A stretch of 64,000 bases of DNA, from positions 3,842,501-3,906,500 of the forward strand of contig NZ_CP070608.1 in the NCBI RefSeq assembly GCF_017068455.1. Reading direction: 5' to 3'. Below the pieces are notes generated by a model, which saw only the letters and a list, made by a program, of their open reading frames with translations, was not told the origin of the DNA and did no database searches. How positions within the stretch are numbered: position 1 is the first letter of the stretch; each line of letters starts with the position of its first letter. This stretch comes from Fulvivirga lutea. Lineage in GTDB: Bacteria > Bacteroidota > Bacteroidia > Cytophagales > Cyclobacteriaceae. A program made the translations under genes and the position numbers. Below are positions 10,148 through 19,191 of this stretch, in pieces.

Positions 10148-10177
10148 AAATGCTCTTGTAATTATCAAAGAGCATTT
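10148..10177 (-). terminator. Rho-independent terminator for the lipoprotein gene
   Basis: AAATGCTCTT (10148-10157) and AAGAGCATTT (10168-10177) form a 10-bp perfect stem. On the minus strand it is followed by a T-run, so it terminates the 10199-15409 unit; on the plus strand the T-run is short but it may also serve the ASST-like gene. Confidence 0.75.
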
Positions 10178-10198
10178 ACCAATTTCTGAAACAAAAAA

Positions 10199-10579
10199 TC
10201 AATTATTATCTGGCCCTTCTATTTCCGTTTTGGTCTTACTCTTTTTAGATTCAACATCATAAATAATAATAAAGTCATTCTTATTCTTACTAGGAGGTAT
10301 AATACCTGGAGTCTTGAATATTTCAAGCCTGTGAGAATCATACCATTTTACATAACCACTCTCGTACGAATCTTCATACACTTTCAATTTATCTTTTACT
10401 ACTGAAAAGTGGTTTACTCCGTAAGTTGCTGGATTAATAACTAAAGTATATTCTTTATCAGGACTTAAAATGATTTTACTCCTCGTCTCTGAGTTGTCCT
10501 GCATACCAGAACTAGATGTATTAGACGAATTACAGGAGAATACCAGTAACAAAGAACAAAATAATATTATTTTTTTCAT
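10199..10579 (-). CDS. Small predicted lipoprotein, unknown function
   Basis: The 126-aa product starts with a lipoprotein signal peptide ending in LVFSC (Cys16), followed by a Ser/Asn-rich linker and a compact domain of about 90 residues that alternates beta-strand-like segments (YTLVINPATYGVNHFSVV, then a YESGYVKWYDSHRLEIF stretch). I recognise no family. It lies 3 bp after the 1608-aa secreted protein on the same strand, so the two are probably cotranscribed and may act together at the cell surface. A strong hairpin follows its stop. Confidence 0.8.
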   Translation of the reverse strand: MKKIILFCSLLLVFSCNSSNTSSSGMQDNSETRSKIILSPDKEYTLVINPATYGVNHFSVVKDKLKVYEDSYESGYVKWYDSHRLEIFKTPGIIPPSKNKNDFIIIYDVESKKSKTKTEIEGPDNN

Positions 10580-10582
10580 TTA

Positions 10583-13500
10583 CTACCTATTTACTATTAT
10601 TTGTCTAGACAACACATTATTTCCATTGATCACTTTCAACAAATAAGAACCCGAAGACAATCCAGTAATATCTAAAGTGATTATGTTATTAGTCAATTGA
10701 TTATTTCTGTACACTCTTACTCTCGTACCAAAAAGATTATAAATTTCACAGTCAACAGAATTTCCAAAACTTCTACTATCCAATGTTACTTTTAAAACAT
10801 TTGATCTAATTGGGTTAGGATAAAGATTAAAATTTACATTGTCTGAATCCCTATATATGCTTGAAATAACAGTTTGTACATCACTTTCCACAAAACACCC
10901 ATCAATACCTACCAACACTGAATAGTCGACATTAAACTCATTAATAGTAATAGTTTGGTCAGTCTCACCAAGTATCTCTTCACCATTTTTGAGCCATTGG
11001 AATTCATCACCAGTGGAAGCCGTAAGAGTTGCAGAATTTCCGGGAAGATAATCAATTACAAATGGTTCTGGTTGGTGTAATGGTGCAATTGATATCTCTT
11101 CTTCCTTTATTACTTCACCGTTAATTGTACCCACGGCTGTTAAAACCACCGTATTTGTAGTTAAAACATCACTCTCATAAGTTACAGTATGTGGTCCAAT
11201 ACCCTCTGCCATCTGTGGCGTAGCATTTAATCCAAAATCCCATGTAAGGCTTTCAATTGTACCATTCGACAAATTTATAAAATTCAGCACTTGCCCATCA
11301 CATCCTGTATCACCGCTAATTGAAAAATCAGCGACAGCAGGGCCAGGTTCTGGACCTAACAACTGAAAGTCATCTAGTGCCATTCCAACATCGACTGTCG
11401 CTGCATCACTTAAAAATAAAAATCTAAAGATCACATTATTGTTCGGATATAAAAAAGATACATCAGTACTGAAAGTCACAAACTCACCTTGTGTATCACC
11501 ACTAAAAATTGGTTGATTGGCACCAAACACAGATAAAGGATCACTTATTTGATTATACCAACCTTCCTCTTCAACATTGTTAAGTTTTACCCAGCTATCT
11601 CCTAAATCAACAGAATATTCCACTATAAACCCGTCCCAATTATCTTCAAATTTATGTTTAGACTTGAATTCAAGAGTATAATTACCCAGTGTATTAAAAG
11701 CAAATGTAGGTGAAATAAGTCTGGCTTCTGAATCATCAACATACTCTGAGTCATTTAGGCCTATAACCCACGCATTTGATCCACTTGCTGTTCCATCTTT
11801 TCCATCAATTGGTGAATTACCCAATTCAAAGCCAGTACCTGTTATATTTTGAGCTCCAAAATCAGTGGTATTCGTTTCAAAATCACCTCCATCATCAAGC
11901 AAATAAGGTACTTCTCTTTTGGGAAGAACAATTATATAATCCGTTTTAGTATTAACCAAAGTTTCTACATTATTAACAATTTCTAAACTTACTGTATAAA
12001 TACCCGGGCTACTATACAAATGAATAGGGTTTTCAACATCTGAAGCCGTTCCATCACCAAAGTCCCAAGCAAAGGATTGAGCTCCATTTGATAAATAAGT
12101 AAATTCAACTTGTTGATCAACTGATACAATAGTCTGATTTGCTGTGAATTCTGCACTAGCTTCAGATACAATAATCTCGAAATCATCAATCATGAATCCA
12201 TCTCGATCATAGACACTTCCTTCATTATCATTACCCGAACCTGTATTAACTGAACTAACAAACCTGAAAGAGACGTTAGCTTGACCAGCCAAATTATTTA
12301 GTAGATATTGAGTAATTTCGTTATCGACCGAATTATCTATTGTTCCGTTATCGGTTGTTAAGCTTGTAGCATTCCAGCCAACTTTATTAAAAAACACGGA
12401 CTGTTCTATAGAACATCCTGTGTTATCACCCCTATTATACCAGTTAGTACCTTCTAGCTCACCTTGTGAAGTACCTAAAGTAAACCAATTAATACCACCA
12501 TCTATACTATACTGTAATTGCAAACCATGTGGAGCATTACAATAACCATTTTCCATACTCTTATAAAATGACAATTTGTATTCCTTAGTATTATCAGACA
12601 TATCAAATGCAGGTGAATATAGTGCACATATATAGTCAAAACCTTCATCCGAGATGTCAGTAGTAAGTCCTGTCTTCCAAGTATTTGTTCCTGAATTAAC
12701 AGTTGTTAACCTGTTTCCTGGAGCACCTCTTTCCCAATGATCAATACCATTTAATAAAGACTTTGAAGTAAAATCGTCCGGGTTAGACTCGAAACCCCCT
12801 CCATCTGCAGCCAGATAGGGGGTGGATTTTACTGGTAGAATTGTAACATAGTTAATCTTTTCTTCAATACTAACTCCTCCATCGATAGACAAAGAAATTG
12901 TATAATGTCCAGGAGTATTATATGTGTGTGTCGGATTCTGATCACTGGAATTAGTTCCGTCACCAAAATTCCACGTCCAATCATTGTTAGGTAGTAGAGA
13001 ATTATCTGAAAATTGAACAGGGACACCAACATATGCTACTACCTGATCTGTTTGAAAATCAGCATTTGCATCTTTCGCAAAAATATTGGTAGTAAAAACT
13101 CCTCTACCGTATGTGGCCACCGATACTATTCCATCAGACTCTCTATATCTTAACATATCACACCTCACATTAGCCAACCCTGAATTAGTCGGTTCCCAAT
13201 CAGGTGTTCCAGAAAACGAATTGGTTGACCAAACTCCTAGCTCAGTAGCCAGCATAACTTGATCATAATTCTCTGGATTATATAGACCCCATCTTACGGG
13301 CATATCAGGTAAGTTATCTTCCTTACTAATCCAATTGGTTCCTCCATCTGTGGTTTCATATACAGAAGAAACCCCATAATTCGAGAATGTTACAAGTAGT
13401 TGATCATCAGTTGCACCTACGTCAATACTTGAAACCCAACCTCCAGGGTTAGCTTCAAAATTGCCAGTAATTTCTGTTACACTAGGCGTACTGGTATGAG

Positions 13501-15409
13501 CATTATCTATTGAAAAAATTAGCCCCTCTCCTCCGCTAACTCGAACACCAACGAAAAGTCTATTTGATGTGTAAGGAGATGCTTTTATGGTTGTTATCTG
13601 TCTTGAAGATAATTCAATTTCTATCGTTTCTAATTCTGAAGGAGAAGAAGTGATATCGGTAATTCTTGTAAATTGATTAAGACCACCTGCTCCATACAGA
13701 ATATCCGACTCGCTATCATATTCCGAAGGGTTTATAAATCTGCCTAAACTTTGATCATCTGAAATATTCGTAAATGTCCTACCTCCATCTGAAGACCAAC
13801 GGTAAGAATTAAAAACAAAACTAGTAATCTGATAATTTGGATTATCTTGATCAATGAAACAAAATCCACCATCGCCACCTGTTGCCTCTAAAGTAGATCC
13901 TACACCAGCTCTTGTAAACTTTTGTGTACCATTATCTTGAGCGCCCGCAAGCATATAATTAGAGCCAACGCTATTTTCAATAGCTACCGAATAAAATGTT
14001 GTAACATTATATCCTAAATTCCTATCATCAAACTCTGGATTATTTGAATTACCAACATTTGCAGAATACGATACTCCGCCATCACTTCCAAAAATAGCTT
14101 CATTTGGGTAGCCTGGCCTAAATGTAATTTCATGTTGGTCTGCATGTACGTAATCATCACAAAATGATCCAGTCCAGTAAGAAATGGGTTGCCAGCTTAT
14201 GCCTCCATCAGACGATTTATGTAAGTCTATACCACCGGCAATTACTATTGATGGATTATTTGGGTGTACAGCGAGTATTAAATCAAAAAAAGCTTGTCCT
14301 CGAGTAAAATGGCTTGCACCCATTGAACAATCTTGTTCCATGTAAAGAGGAATCGTTACATCTTCCCAATTTTCTCCTGAATTCACTGATTTCTTGAACC
14401 AAGCAACATCTTGATCGTCACGGCCTCCATCTGCTACTGCATATATTATATTTGGATTTGAAGGTGATATCGCAACCTCAATTCTAGTAGCAGATGCCCC
14501 CTGAGGAGTAACGTTTGACCAAGTTAAGCCATCATCTGTTGACTTAAATATTGCTCCACTGGAGTTAACTCCTTGTGTAGCAATGATCATTCCATTAGAT
14601 GCTATTTCAACATCTCCGAACCTTCCATCTATAACTTTATTCCATGAGCTACCTCCGTCCGTTGACCTGTATAAACCTTCAAGCGTTGAAGCAATAACCG
14701 TTGATTCATCTGTCACTTCTATTTTTTGTACAAAATGAAAATTGAATTTATCTGTATTTGCTAATTGGGACCATGTATTACCTCCGTCCGTAGTTTTCCA
14801 AATTCCGAGACCTTGAATGTCACTTGTATAACCCAGGCCTGTACCCATATAAAATATTTGAGAATTATTTGGATCATATGCTAAGCTACTTATGGCTAAA
14901 TTATCGAGCATATCATCAACAGCGACCCACTTCTTTGTTGGGTCAGTAATATCATCATTGTACCACAGACCACCACCAATGGCACCAGCCCAAACTTTCT
15001 TACTTTCATTATCATTTGGGTCAAACATTAAAGCCCTTGTGCGACCTGCTACATTATTGGGTCCACGCTCATTCCACTGAACACCTGGTATTGCAGTCAA
15101 TTGATCCATTTTATTCGCTAATATGGATTGTTTTTTACTAAAGGCTTCTAATTGTCTTTGGACTGGTGGATAGCCCAGCTTAGGGTCCATAGTCATTTCA
15201 AACTCTTGGATATATGCCAAATCTGGTCTGTCTCTTTTAGGTAATGATTCAAAATTAGTAACCCCCCTCTTATTCAAGGTATGAAGTTTACTAAGCTGTT
15301 CCTCATAGTAAATACGTTCTGGTCTACTATCAAATAATTTATTAATGCCAATTAAAACTAGTGTTCCAATAAATAAGAAAAGAATCGAGGTGGTATATTT
15401 TATTTTCAT
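10583..15409 (-). CDS. Giant modular T9SS-secreted protein: Asp-box propeller, PKD and jelly-roll modules
   Basis: The 1608-aa protein begins with a hydrophobic export segment (about 8-25). Residues about 105-770 form a sortilin/BNR-type propeller with at least seven Asp-box-like motifs (for example KTTDGGNTW, RSTDGGSSW, KSSDGGISW). Then come a PKD domain (about 786-858, WNFGDGT), a jelly-roll/MAM-like module (about 860-1080), a second PKD (about 1086-1160, WDFGDGT), a second jelly-roll module (about 1166-1353), a third, degenerate PKD (about 1356-1430, WDFGLNA), an Ig-like segment (about 1446-1510) and a type A T9SS sorting domain starting at NLYPNPIRSN. The domains suggest adhesion or polymer binding; no catalytic residues are evident. 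A lipoprotein gene follows after 3 bp. Confidence 0.85.
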   Translation of the reverse strand: MKIKYTTSILFLFIGTLVLIGINKLFDSRPERIYYEEQLSKLHTLNKRGVTNFESLPKRDRPDLAYIQEFEMTMDPKLGYPPVQRQLEAFSKKQSILANKMDQLTAIPGVQWNERGPNNVAGRTRALMFDPNDNESKKVWAGAIGGGLWYNDDITDPTKKWVAVDDMLDNLAISSLAYDPNNSQIFYMGTGLGYTSDIQGLGIWKTTDGGNTWSQLANTDKFNFHFVQKIEVTDESTVIASTLEGLYRSTDGGSSWNKVIDGRFGDVEIASNGMIIATQGVNSSGAIFKSTDDGLTWSNVTPQGASATRIEVAISPSNPNIIYAVADGGRDDQDVAWFKKSVNSGENWEDVTIPLYMEQDCSMGASHFTRGQAFFDLILAVHPNNPSIVIAGGIDLHKSSDGGISWQPISYWTGSFCDDYVHADQHEITFRPGYPNEAIFGSDGGVSYSANVGNSNNPEFDDRNLGYNVTTFYSVAIENSVGSNYMLAGAQDNGTQKFTRAGVGSTLEATGGDGGFCFIDQDNPNYQITSFVFNSYRWSSDGGRTFTNISDDQSLGRFINPSEYDSESDILYGAGGLNQFTRITDITSSPSELETIEIELSSRQITTIKASPYTSNRLFVGVRVSGGEGLIFSIDNAHTSTPSVTEITGNFEANPGGWVSSIDVGATDDQLLVTFSNYGVSSVYETTDGGTNWISKEDNLPDMPVRWGLYNPENYDQVMLATELGVWSTNSFSGTPDWEPTNSGLANVRCDMLRYRESDGIVSVATYGRGVFTTNIFAKDANADFQTDQVVAYVGVPVQFSDNSLLPNNDWTWNFGDGTNSSDQNPTHTYNTPGHYTISLSIDGGVSIEEKINYVTILPVKSTPYLAADGGGFESNPDDFTSKSLLNGIDHWERGAPGNRLTTVNSGTNTWKTGLTTDISDEGFDYICALYSPAFDMSDNTKEYKLSFYKSMENGYCNAPHGLQLQYSIDGGINWFTLGTSQGELEGTNWYNRGDNTGCSIEQSVFFNKVGWNATSLTTDNGTIDNSVDNEITQYLLNNLAGQANVSFRFVSSVNTGSGNDNEGSVYDRDGFMIDDFEIIVSEASAEFTANQTIVSVDQQVEFTYLSNGAQSFAWDFGDGTASDVENPIHLYSSPGIYTVSLEIVNNVETLVNTKTDYIIVLPKREVPYLLDDGGDFETNTTDFGAQNITGTGFELGNSPIDGKDGTASGSNAWVIGLNDSEYVDDSEARLISPTFAFNTLGNYTLEFKSKHKFEDNWDGFIVEYSVDLGDSWVKLNNVEEEGWYNQISDPLSVFGANQPIFSGDTQGEFVTFSTDVSFLYPNNNVIFRFLFLSDAATVDVGMALDDFQLLGPEPGPAVADFSISGDTGCDGQVLNFINLSNGTIESLTWDFGLNATPQMAEGIGPHTVTYESDVLTTNTVVLTAVGTINGEVIKEEEISIAPLHQPEPFVIDYLPGNSATLTASTGDEFQWLKNGEEILGETDQTITINEFNVDYSVLVGIDGCFVESDVQTVISSIYRDSDNVNFNLYPNPIRSNVLKVTLDSRSFGNSVDCEIYNLFGTRVRVYRNNQLTNNIITLDITGLSSGSYLLKVINGNNVLSRQIIVNR

Positions 15410-15680
15410 TACATATAATGTTAATCCCTTAAATTAAGAAGTGATAAATAAAGTTCCCAATAAGATCGTAAAAATAAATAAAGAATCCCTTTAATAAGAT
15501 GTAATTCTTCATCTTAAAATAGTTACTATCGCTACTGAAATTGTATCCTCCTTTTACAAATAAGAGTACTATTAATTATGTATTTAACAGGATTAATAAT
15601 AGCGTAAATTTGAAGCTTTCAATATAAACGATTATCTATGGTACTATAGACATCATTTAGTAATAGTATTTATCTCAAAA
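15410..15680. other. Intergenic region between the giant T9SS gene and the SUS operon terminator
   Basis: About 270 bp of AT-rich sequence. It should hold the minus-strand promoter of the 1608-aa gene, but I find no clear TTTG-N19-TAnnTTTG match, no ORF of note and no RNA gene. Confidence 0.5.
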
Positions 15681-15710
15681 AAAAAGAGACCCGAAGTGGG
15701 TCTCTTTTTT
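15681..15710 (-). terminator. Strong bidirectional terminator at end of SUS operon
   Basis: AAAAAGAGACCC (15681-15692) pairs with GGGTCTCTTTTT (15698-15709) across a 5-nt loop. It has A/T tracts on both sides and lies 20 bp past the stop of the last SUS-operon gene, the only transcription unit ending here. Confidence 0.88.
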
Positions 15711-15729
15711 GTTCTAGTTCAAATTAATA

Positions 15730-16569
15730 CTAATTTACTGAGGTAGGTGTATAGGTTGTAACTCCATTTTCACCCCAGCGAGTTGCTAACCAATAAATGG
15801 TAATAACTCCTGTAGCAGGATCATAATTACTATCAGGTTGATCCGGGTCTTGAATTATAGTCCCTCCAAACTGATCACTGACAGGCATGCCGTCCATGTT
15901 AGTCCAAGTTACAACATTGGTATCTTCATCAACTGTTATAAGAGCATTTCTTGCCGATGTGCCATATTCTTCATTGTAATCATTACTCCAAAGGCCTCCT
16001 GATATATCATTAACGAAATAACTGTCACCACAGTCTACTGCCAATAATAATTCAGAAAAATTATACGGACCTGAATCAAAGTCATCAAAACCAATTACTG
16101 TGTTCACTGCATAGTTATTATCTAATGGAGCACAAGTAATAAGTACATCTGTCTCTATCGATGCACTCTTACTAACATCTTCTCCATTTCTAATCTGTGA
16201 ATCAGTAACTGTAACAATTAGCGTAATGATGCCTTGGGAGAAATCACTTGGTGCCGTGTATTCCACTACAACGTCCCCTTCAGTAATCCCTGCAAAAGCA
16301 GATGTAACTGAAAAGCTTCCTCCTACACCTACACCAAACTGATCAACATCTGTTAATGTCACCTCTGCCAAACCTGCCGGTGCATCTACTACTGATAATG
16401 TAATGGTAGTAGAACCGCCTGTTGGAACTGTTTCATCCGAGACTGTAAAACTAAAAACAGCCGGAGCATCCAGTAACGGTGGTTCCTGAATATCCTGATA
16501 GTCATCCACGCATGATGATAGTAGCTGACCTGCAGCTACTATCATGAGTATATATATTAAGTTCTTCAT
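15730..16569 (-). CDS. SusCD-associated outer-membrane lipoprotein (last gene of operon)
   Basis: The 279-aa product has a lipoprotein signal (LLSSC, Cys20) followed by an acidic linker, an Ig-like beta domain (about 35-145, with FSFTVSDETV and ITLIVTVTDS strands) and a C-terminal domain starting near ITCAPLD. The C-terminal domain resembles that of the neighbouring 305-aa lipoprotein: both have a Cys-Ala start, a DIS motif flanked by aromatics, FGGT, and a final GV-(I/L)-T strand. In Sus-like systems such lipoproteins often bind ligand at the cell surface (SusE/SusF role); that role is inferred from position. It lies 16 bp after the upstream lipoprotein gene and ahead of a strong terminator. 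Confidence 0.8.
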   Translation of the reverse strand: MKNLIYILMIVAAGQLLSSCVDDYQDIQEPPLLDAPAVFSFTVSDETVPTGGSTTITLSVVDAPAGLAEVTLTDVDQFGVGVGGSFSVTSAFAGITEGDVVVEYTAPSDFSQGIITLIVTVTDSQIRNGEDVSKSASIETDVLITCAPLDNNYAVNTVIGFDDFDSGPYNFSELLLAVDCGDSYFVNDISGGLWSNDYNEEYGTSARNALITVDEDTNVVTWTNMDGMPVSDQFGGTIIQDPDQPDSNYDPATGVITIYWLATRWGENGVTTYTPTSVN

Positions 16570-16585
16570 GTTCTCTATCTTTTAA

Positions 16586-17503
16586 TTACTTTTTAGTTAA
16601 AACAACTGTCCAACCTAAACCATTAAATGCTTCAAATAGTGGTAAAGTCAAAACACCATTCTCCTGATCCCATGATCCAGGACCCACCTGAGTTGTACCA
16701 CCAAAAGTATTTGTAGGGAACATAACCGGTGCACCACAAATATCATAGATATCTGCAGGGTAAGCAGTACCTCCAAAAGGAACATACGCCAACGATGAAA
16801 TATCTGATATCTCATATCTGAATGGCTCAGGGCCTTTAAACGTAATCGTCACATCTTCATTGCGGTCTCCTAGAAATCCTCCATAATTGGTGTCTACAAT
16901 TTCACTGGTGTACTCACCTACGATATCCTCAACCGGTGAAGCACAACCTACATATAACTGCCAGTTAGACGTAAAACTAGTTGTACCCGCTGAATTCACA
17001 ATATTGGGCGTTACATTCGAGTTACCACCTATTGTCGCTTCAGGGTATACCCTACCGTCAACCATTGTGGTAGTATTGGTGAACGTAAATAAATCACCAC
17101 CACCGATATCATTCAGGGAAGTTAGCTCTGCTAACCCATTTACAATTTCAGTAGCAGTAATCTCCAAACCTGTCAAGTTACCACCAGCAGCAGCAATCTC
17201 AGCTCCGGTTACGGTCTCCAATACCACTGAACCTGTCGTTACTGTCCCATCTTGTGATGTGTACGACACTGATATATCTACCTGAGCTATATCATTCGGA
17301 TTCTCTGAAAAAATCTCGAAAACCGACTTGGCTGAAGATAAATCATCCAGGTTGATAAACAAGAAGTCCTGGTCTAACACTATTCTTACATTTGGACCCG
17401 TACCGAGATCATCAGTAGGAATCCTTTGTGTATCCTCGTCCTCACATGATGCAAAGAACACCAGCGAGAAAAGTATCAATGAATATTTAAATATATTTTT
17501 CAT
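16586..17503 (-). CDS. SusCD-associated outer-membrane lipoprotein
   Basis: The 305-aa protein begins with a lipoprotein signal (FFASC, Cys20) and an Asp/Glu-rich linker, which in Bacteroidota favours surface export. A beta-rich N-terminal domain (about 40-185) precedes a C-terminal domain beginning at GCASPVEDIVGEY. This second domain shares motifs with the following lipoprotein and is reminiscent of lipocalin-like or calycin-like surface domains, but I cannot name the family. It sits 17 bp after susD and 16 bp before the 279-aa gene. Function as an accessory ligand-binding protein is inferred from context only. Confidence 0.8.
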   Translation of the reverse strand: MKNIFKYSLILFSLVFFASCEDEDTQRIPTDDLGTGPNVRIVLDQDFLFINLDDLSSAKSVFEIFSENPNDIAQVDISVSYTSQDGTVTTGSVVLETVTGAEIAAAGGNLTGLEITATEIVNGLAELTSLNDIGGGDLFTFTNTTTMVDGRVYPEATIGGNSNVTPNIVNSAGTTSFTSNWQLYVGCASPVEDIVGEYTSEIVDTNYGGFLGDRNEDVTITFKGPEPFRYEISDISSLAYVPFGGTAYPADIYDICGAPVMFPTNTFGGTTQVGPGSWDQENGVLTLPLFEAFNGLGWTVVLTKK

Positions 17504-17520
17504 TCTTAAAATCTTTTAGA

Positions 17521-19182
17521 TTAATTAACATCCCAAAATACCCTGTCTGTAGCAATAACTCTTTGGCTTGGCGCTGCTGCGTTGAGTTGTAAGTTATTGA
17601 TGTCATAAGGTAATGAAACAGGAAATTGTCTTGTCTGAACGGTTACGTTCAAGTTATCTGTATTACCATCGTGCAATCGAGGGAAGCCCGTTCTACGAAT
17701 ATCGTTGTAGCTGATAGTAGAGTTACCAAATTGGGCCAACCACTTAGAAACCATGATCAACTCCAATTGCCCTGCTGGTGAAGCCGCATCATAGTTAGCC
17801 ATTACAGCGTTCACATATGTTGAGATTGCTGTTGCTGACATGGTAGGTGCTCCTGCTGAATTAGCTACCGCATTTACCTTGGCAAATGAAGTGTTCAGCG
17901 CTGATAAAAATAAATCCCGAGCTGTCTCATTTGTCACACCTACCTGAGCTAACTCCGCTCGTATGAAATACACTTCACTCGCATCTAACAATCGCTGAGG
18001 AGTGTTACCCGGGCCAGTCACCTGACCTGCATTTAAAGTAGCAGCATTCGAAGCTGTTCCACCATCTCCATCATCATATCTTCCACCCAGCGGGTATAAC
18101 CCTGCTAAAGACTGTGAATTACTTTGATCAAAGCCTTCATTAGGGTCTATATTGAATGAATGAGAAAAAATCGATAAGAATGCTGAACCACTTCTTGAAG
18201 GGCAGTAGGCACATGGATTCTCTGCATCTGCATCACCTGAACCTGCTGGAAGCTGGTTAAAAATGTAGTATGGAATTCGTGGATCCCTTACTCCTGCTCC
18301 TGCTGGTAACAACCCGCCATGGGCAAACGTATCTTGCCCTCTCAATGTCTCAAAAAAGAATGGGTCTATGTAATTACCATTACCTGCTGTCCACTCAAAT
18401 GAGAATCCTGGATTCCTGTTCTCAGGGTTGAAACTCGTTCCATAGTCTAATTCAAAATCATCAGCTATCGCCTCTATGACCCCGTCAGTAATCGCTGCTT
18501 GAGCATCCGCTGTCACATCTCGCTGAAGCCTTACGTTATTCAACATTCTCAGCTTAAGACTGTTACCAAACGTTATCCAACTATCTGCGCTACCACTATA
18601 GATTAAATCTCCCTTTACTGAACCATCGACTCCAGCCTCTAAATTACTTAACCCTGTTTCCAGTAAAGTAAACAGATCATTGTATACTGCTAAACCATCA
18701 TCAAAGGTTGGTGATTCGTTCCCTGCACCCTGACCAATCTCAAAGTAAGGTACATCTCCCCATAAGTCAACAACATGGGACATAATGTAAACTCTCATTA
18801 ATTGTGCCGCACCAAGAGTAGCAAAGTCCTCCTCTTCTGTCGCTTGCTCTATAGCAACCTGAAGATCAGTCATCGCTCCTGCATAAATACTCTGCCAGCC
18901 TGTCGTCACTGCAAAGTCTGTCCCTTGTAATGAATAATCATTCAAGGTACCTCTTTGAACCCAGTGCTTCACAATCGTACCCGTATACAACCCTAAACCA
19001 CCACTACCATTAGCGAAAGTATAGGACATATTCGTCTGCGCTGCCGTCATTAACTGACCAGTAGGCACAGACAAAGGGTTATTCGGATCATCATTGATGT
19101 CCAAAAAGTTCTCTTCACATCCAGCAAGTACCATTACTGATAATGCTAGTGTATATATCTTTAGTTTAAATAAATTTCTCAT
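17521..19182 (-). CDS. SusD/RagB-family nutrient-binding lipoprotein (SusD_2-type)
   Basis: SusD-like lipoproteins cap a SusC transporter at the outer membrane and capture nutrient. The 553-aa product has lipobox LAGC (Cys22) and the family hallmark NFLDINDDPNNP right after it. The pattern with an early QLMTAAQ segment, TPR-like helices around 110-270 and a C-terminal NDIRRTGFPRL motif fits the SusD_2 subgroup rather than classical starch-type SusD. It follows susC after 9 bp. Members of this subgroup are associated with varied substrates, so no ligand can be read from the sequence. Confidence 0.93.
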   Translation of the reverse strand: MRNLFKLKIYTLALSVMVLAGCEENFLDINDDPNNPLSVPTGQLMTAAQTNMSYTFANGSGGLGLYTGTIVKHWVQRGTLNDYSLQGTDFAVTTGWQSIYAGAMTDLQVAIEQATEEEDFATLGAAQLMRVYIMSHVVDLWGDVPYFEIGQGAGNESPTFDDGLAVYNDLFTLLETGLSNLEAGVDGSVKGDLIYSGSADSWITFGNSLKLRMLNNVRLQRDVTADAQAAITDGVIEAIADDFELDYGTSFNPENRNPGFSFEWTAGNGNYIDPFFFETLRGQDTFAHGGLLPAGAGVRDPRIPYYIFNQLPAGSGDADAENPCAYCPSRSGSAFLSIFSHSFNIDPNEGFDQSNSQSLAGLYPLGGRYDDGDGGTASNAATLNAGQVTGPGNTPQRLLDASEVYFIRAELAQVGVTNETARDLFLSALNTSFAKVNAVANSAGAPTMSATAISTYVNAVMANYDAASPAGQLELIMVSKWLAQFGNSTISYNDIRRTGFPRLHDGNTDNLNVTVQTRQFPVSLPYDINNLQLNAAAPSQRVIATDRVFWDVN

Positions 19183-19191
19183 AACTATTTC

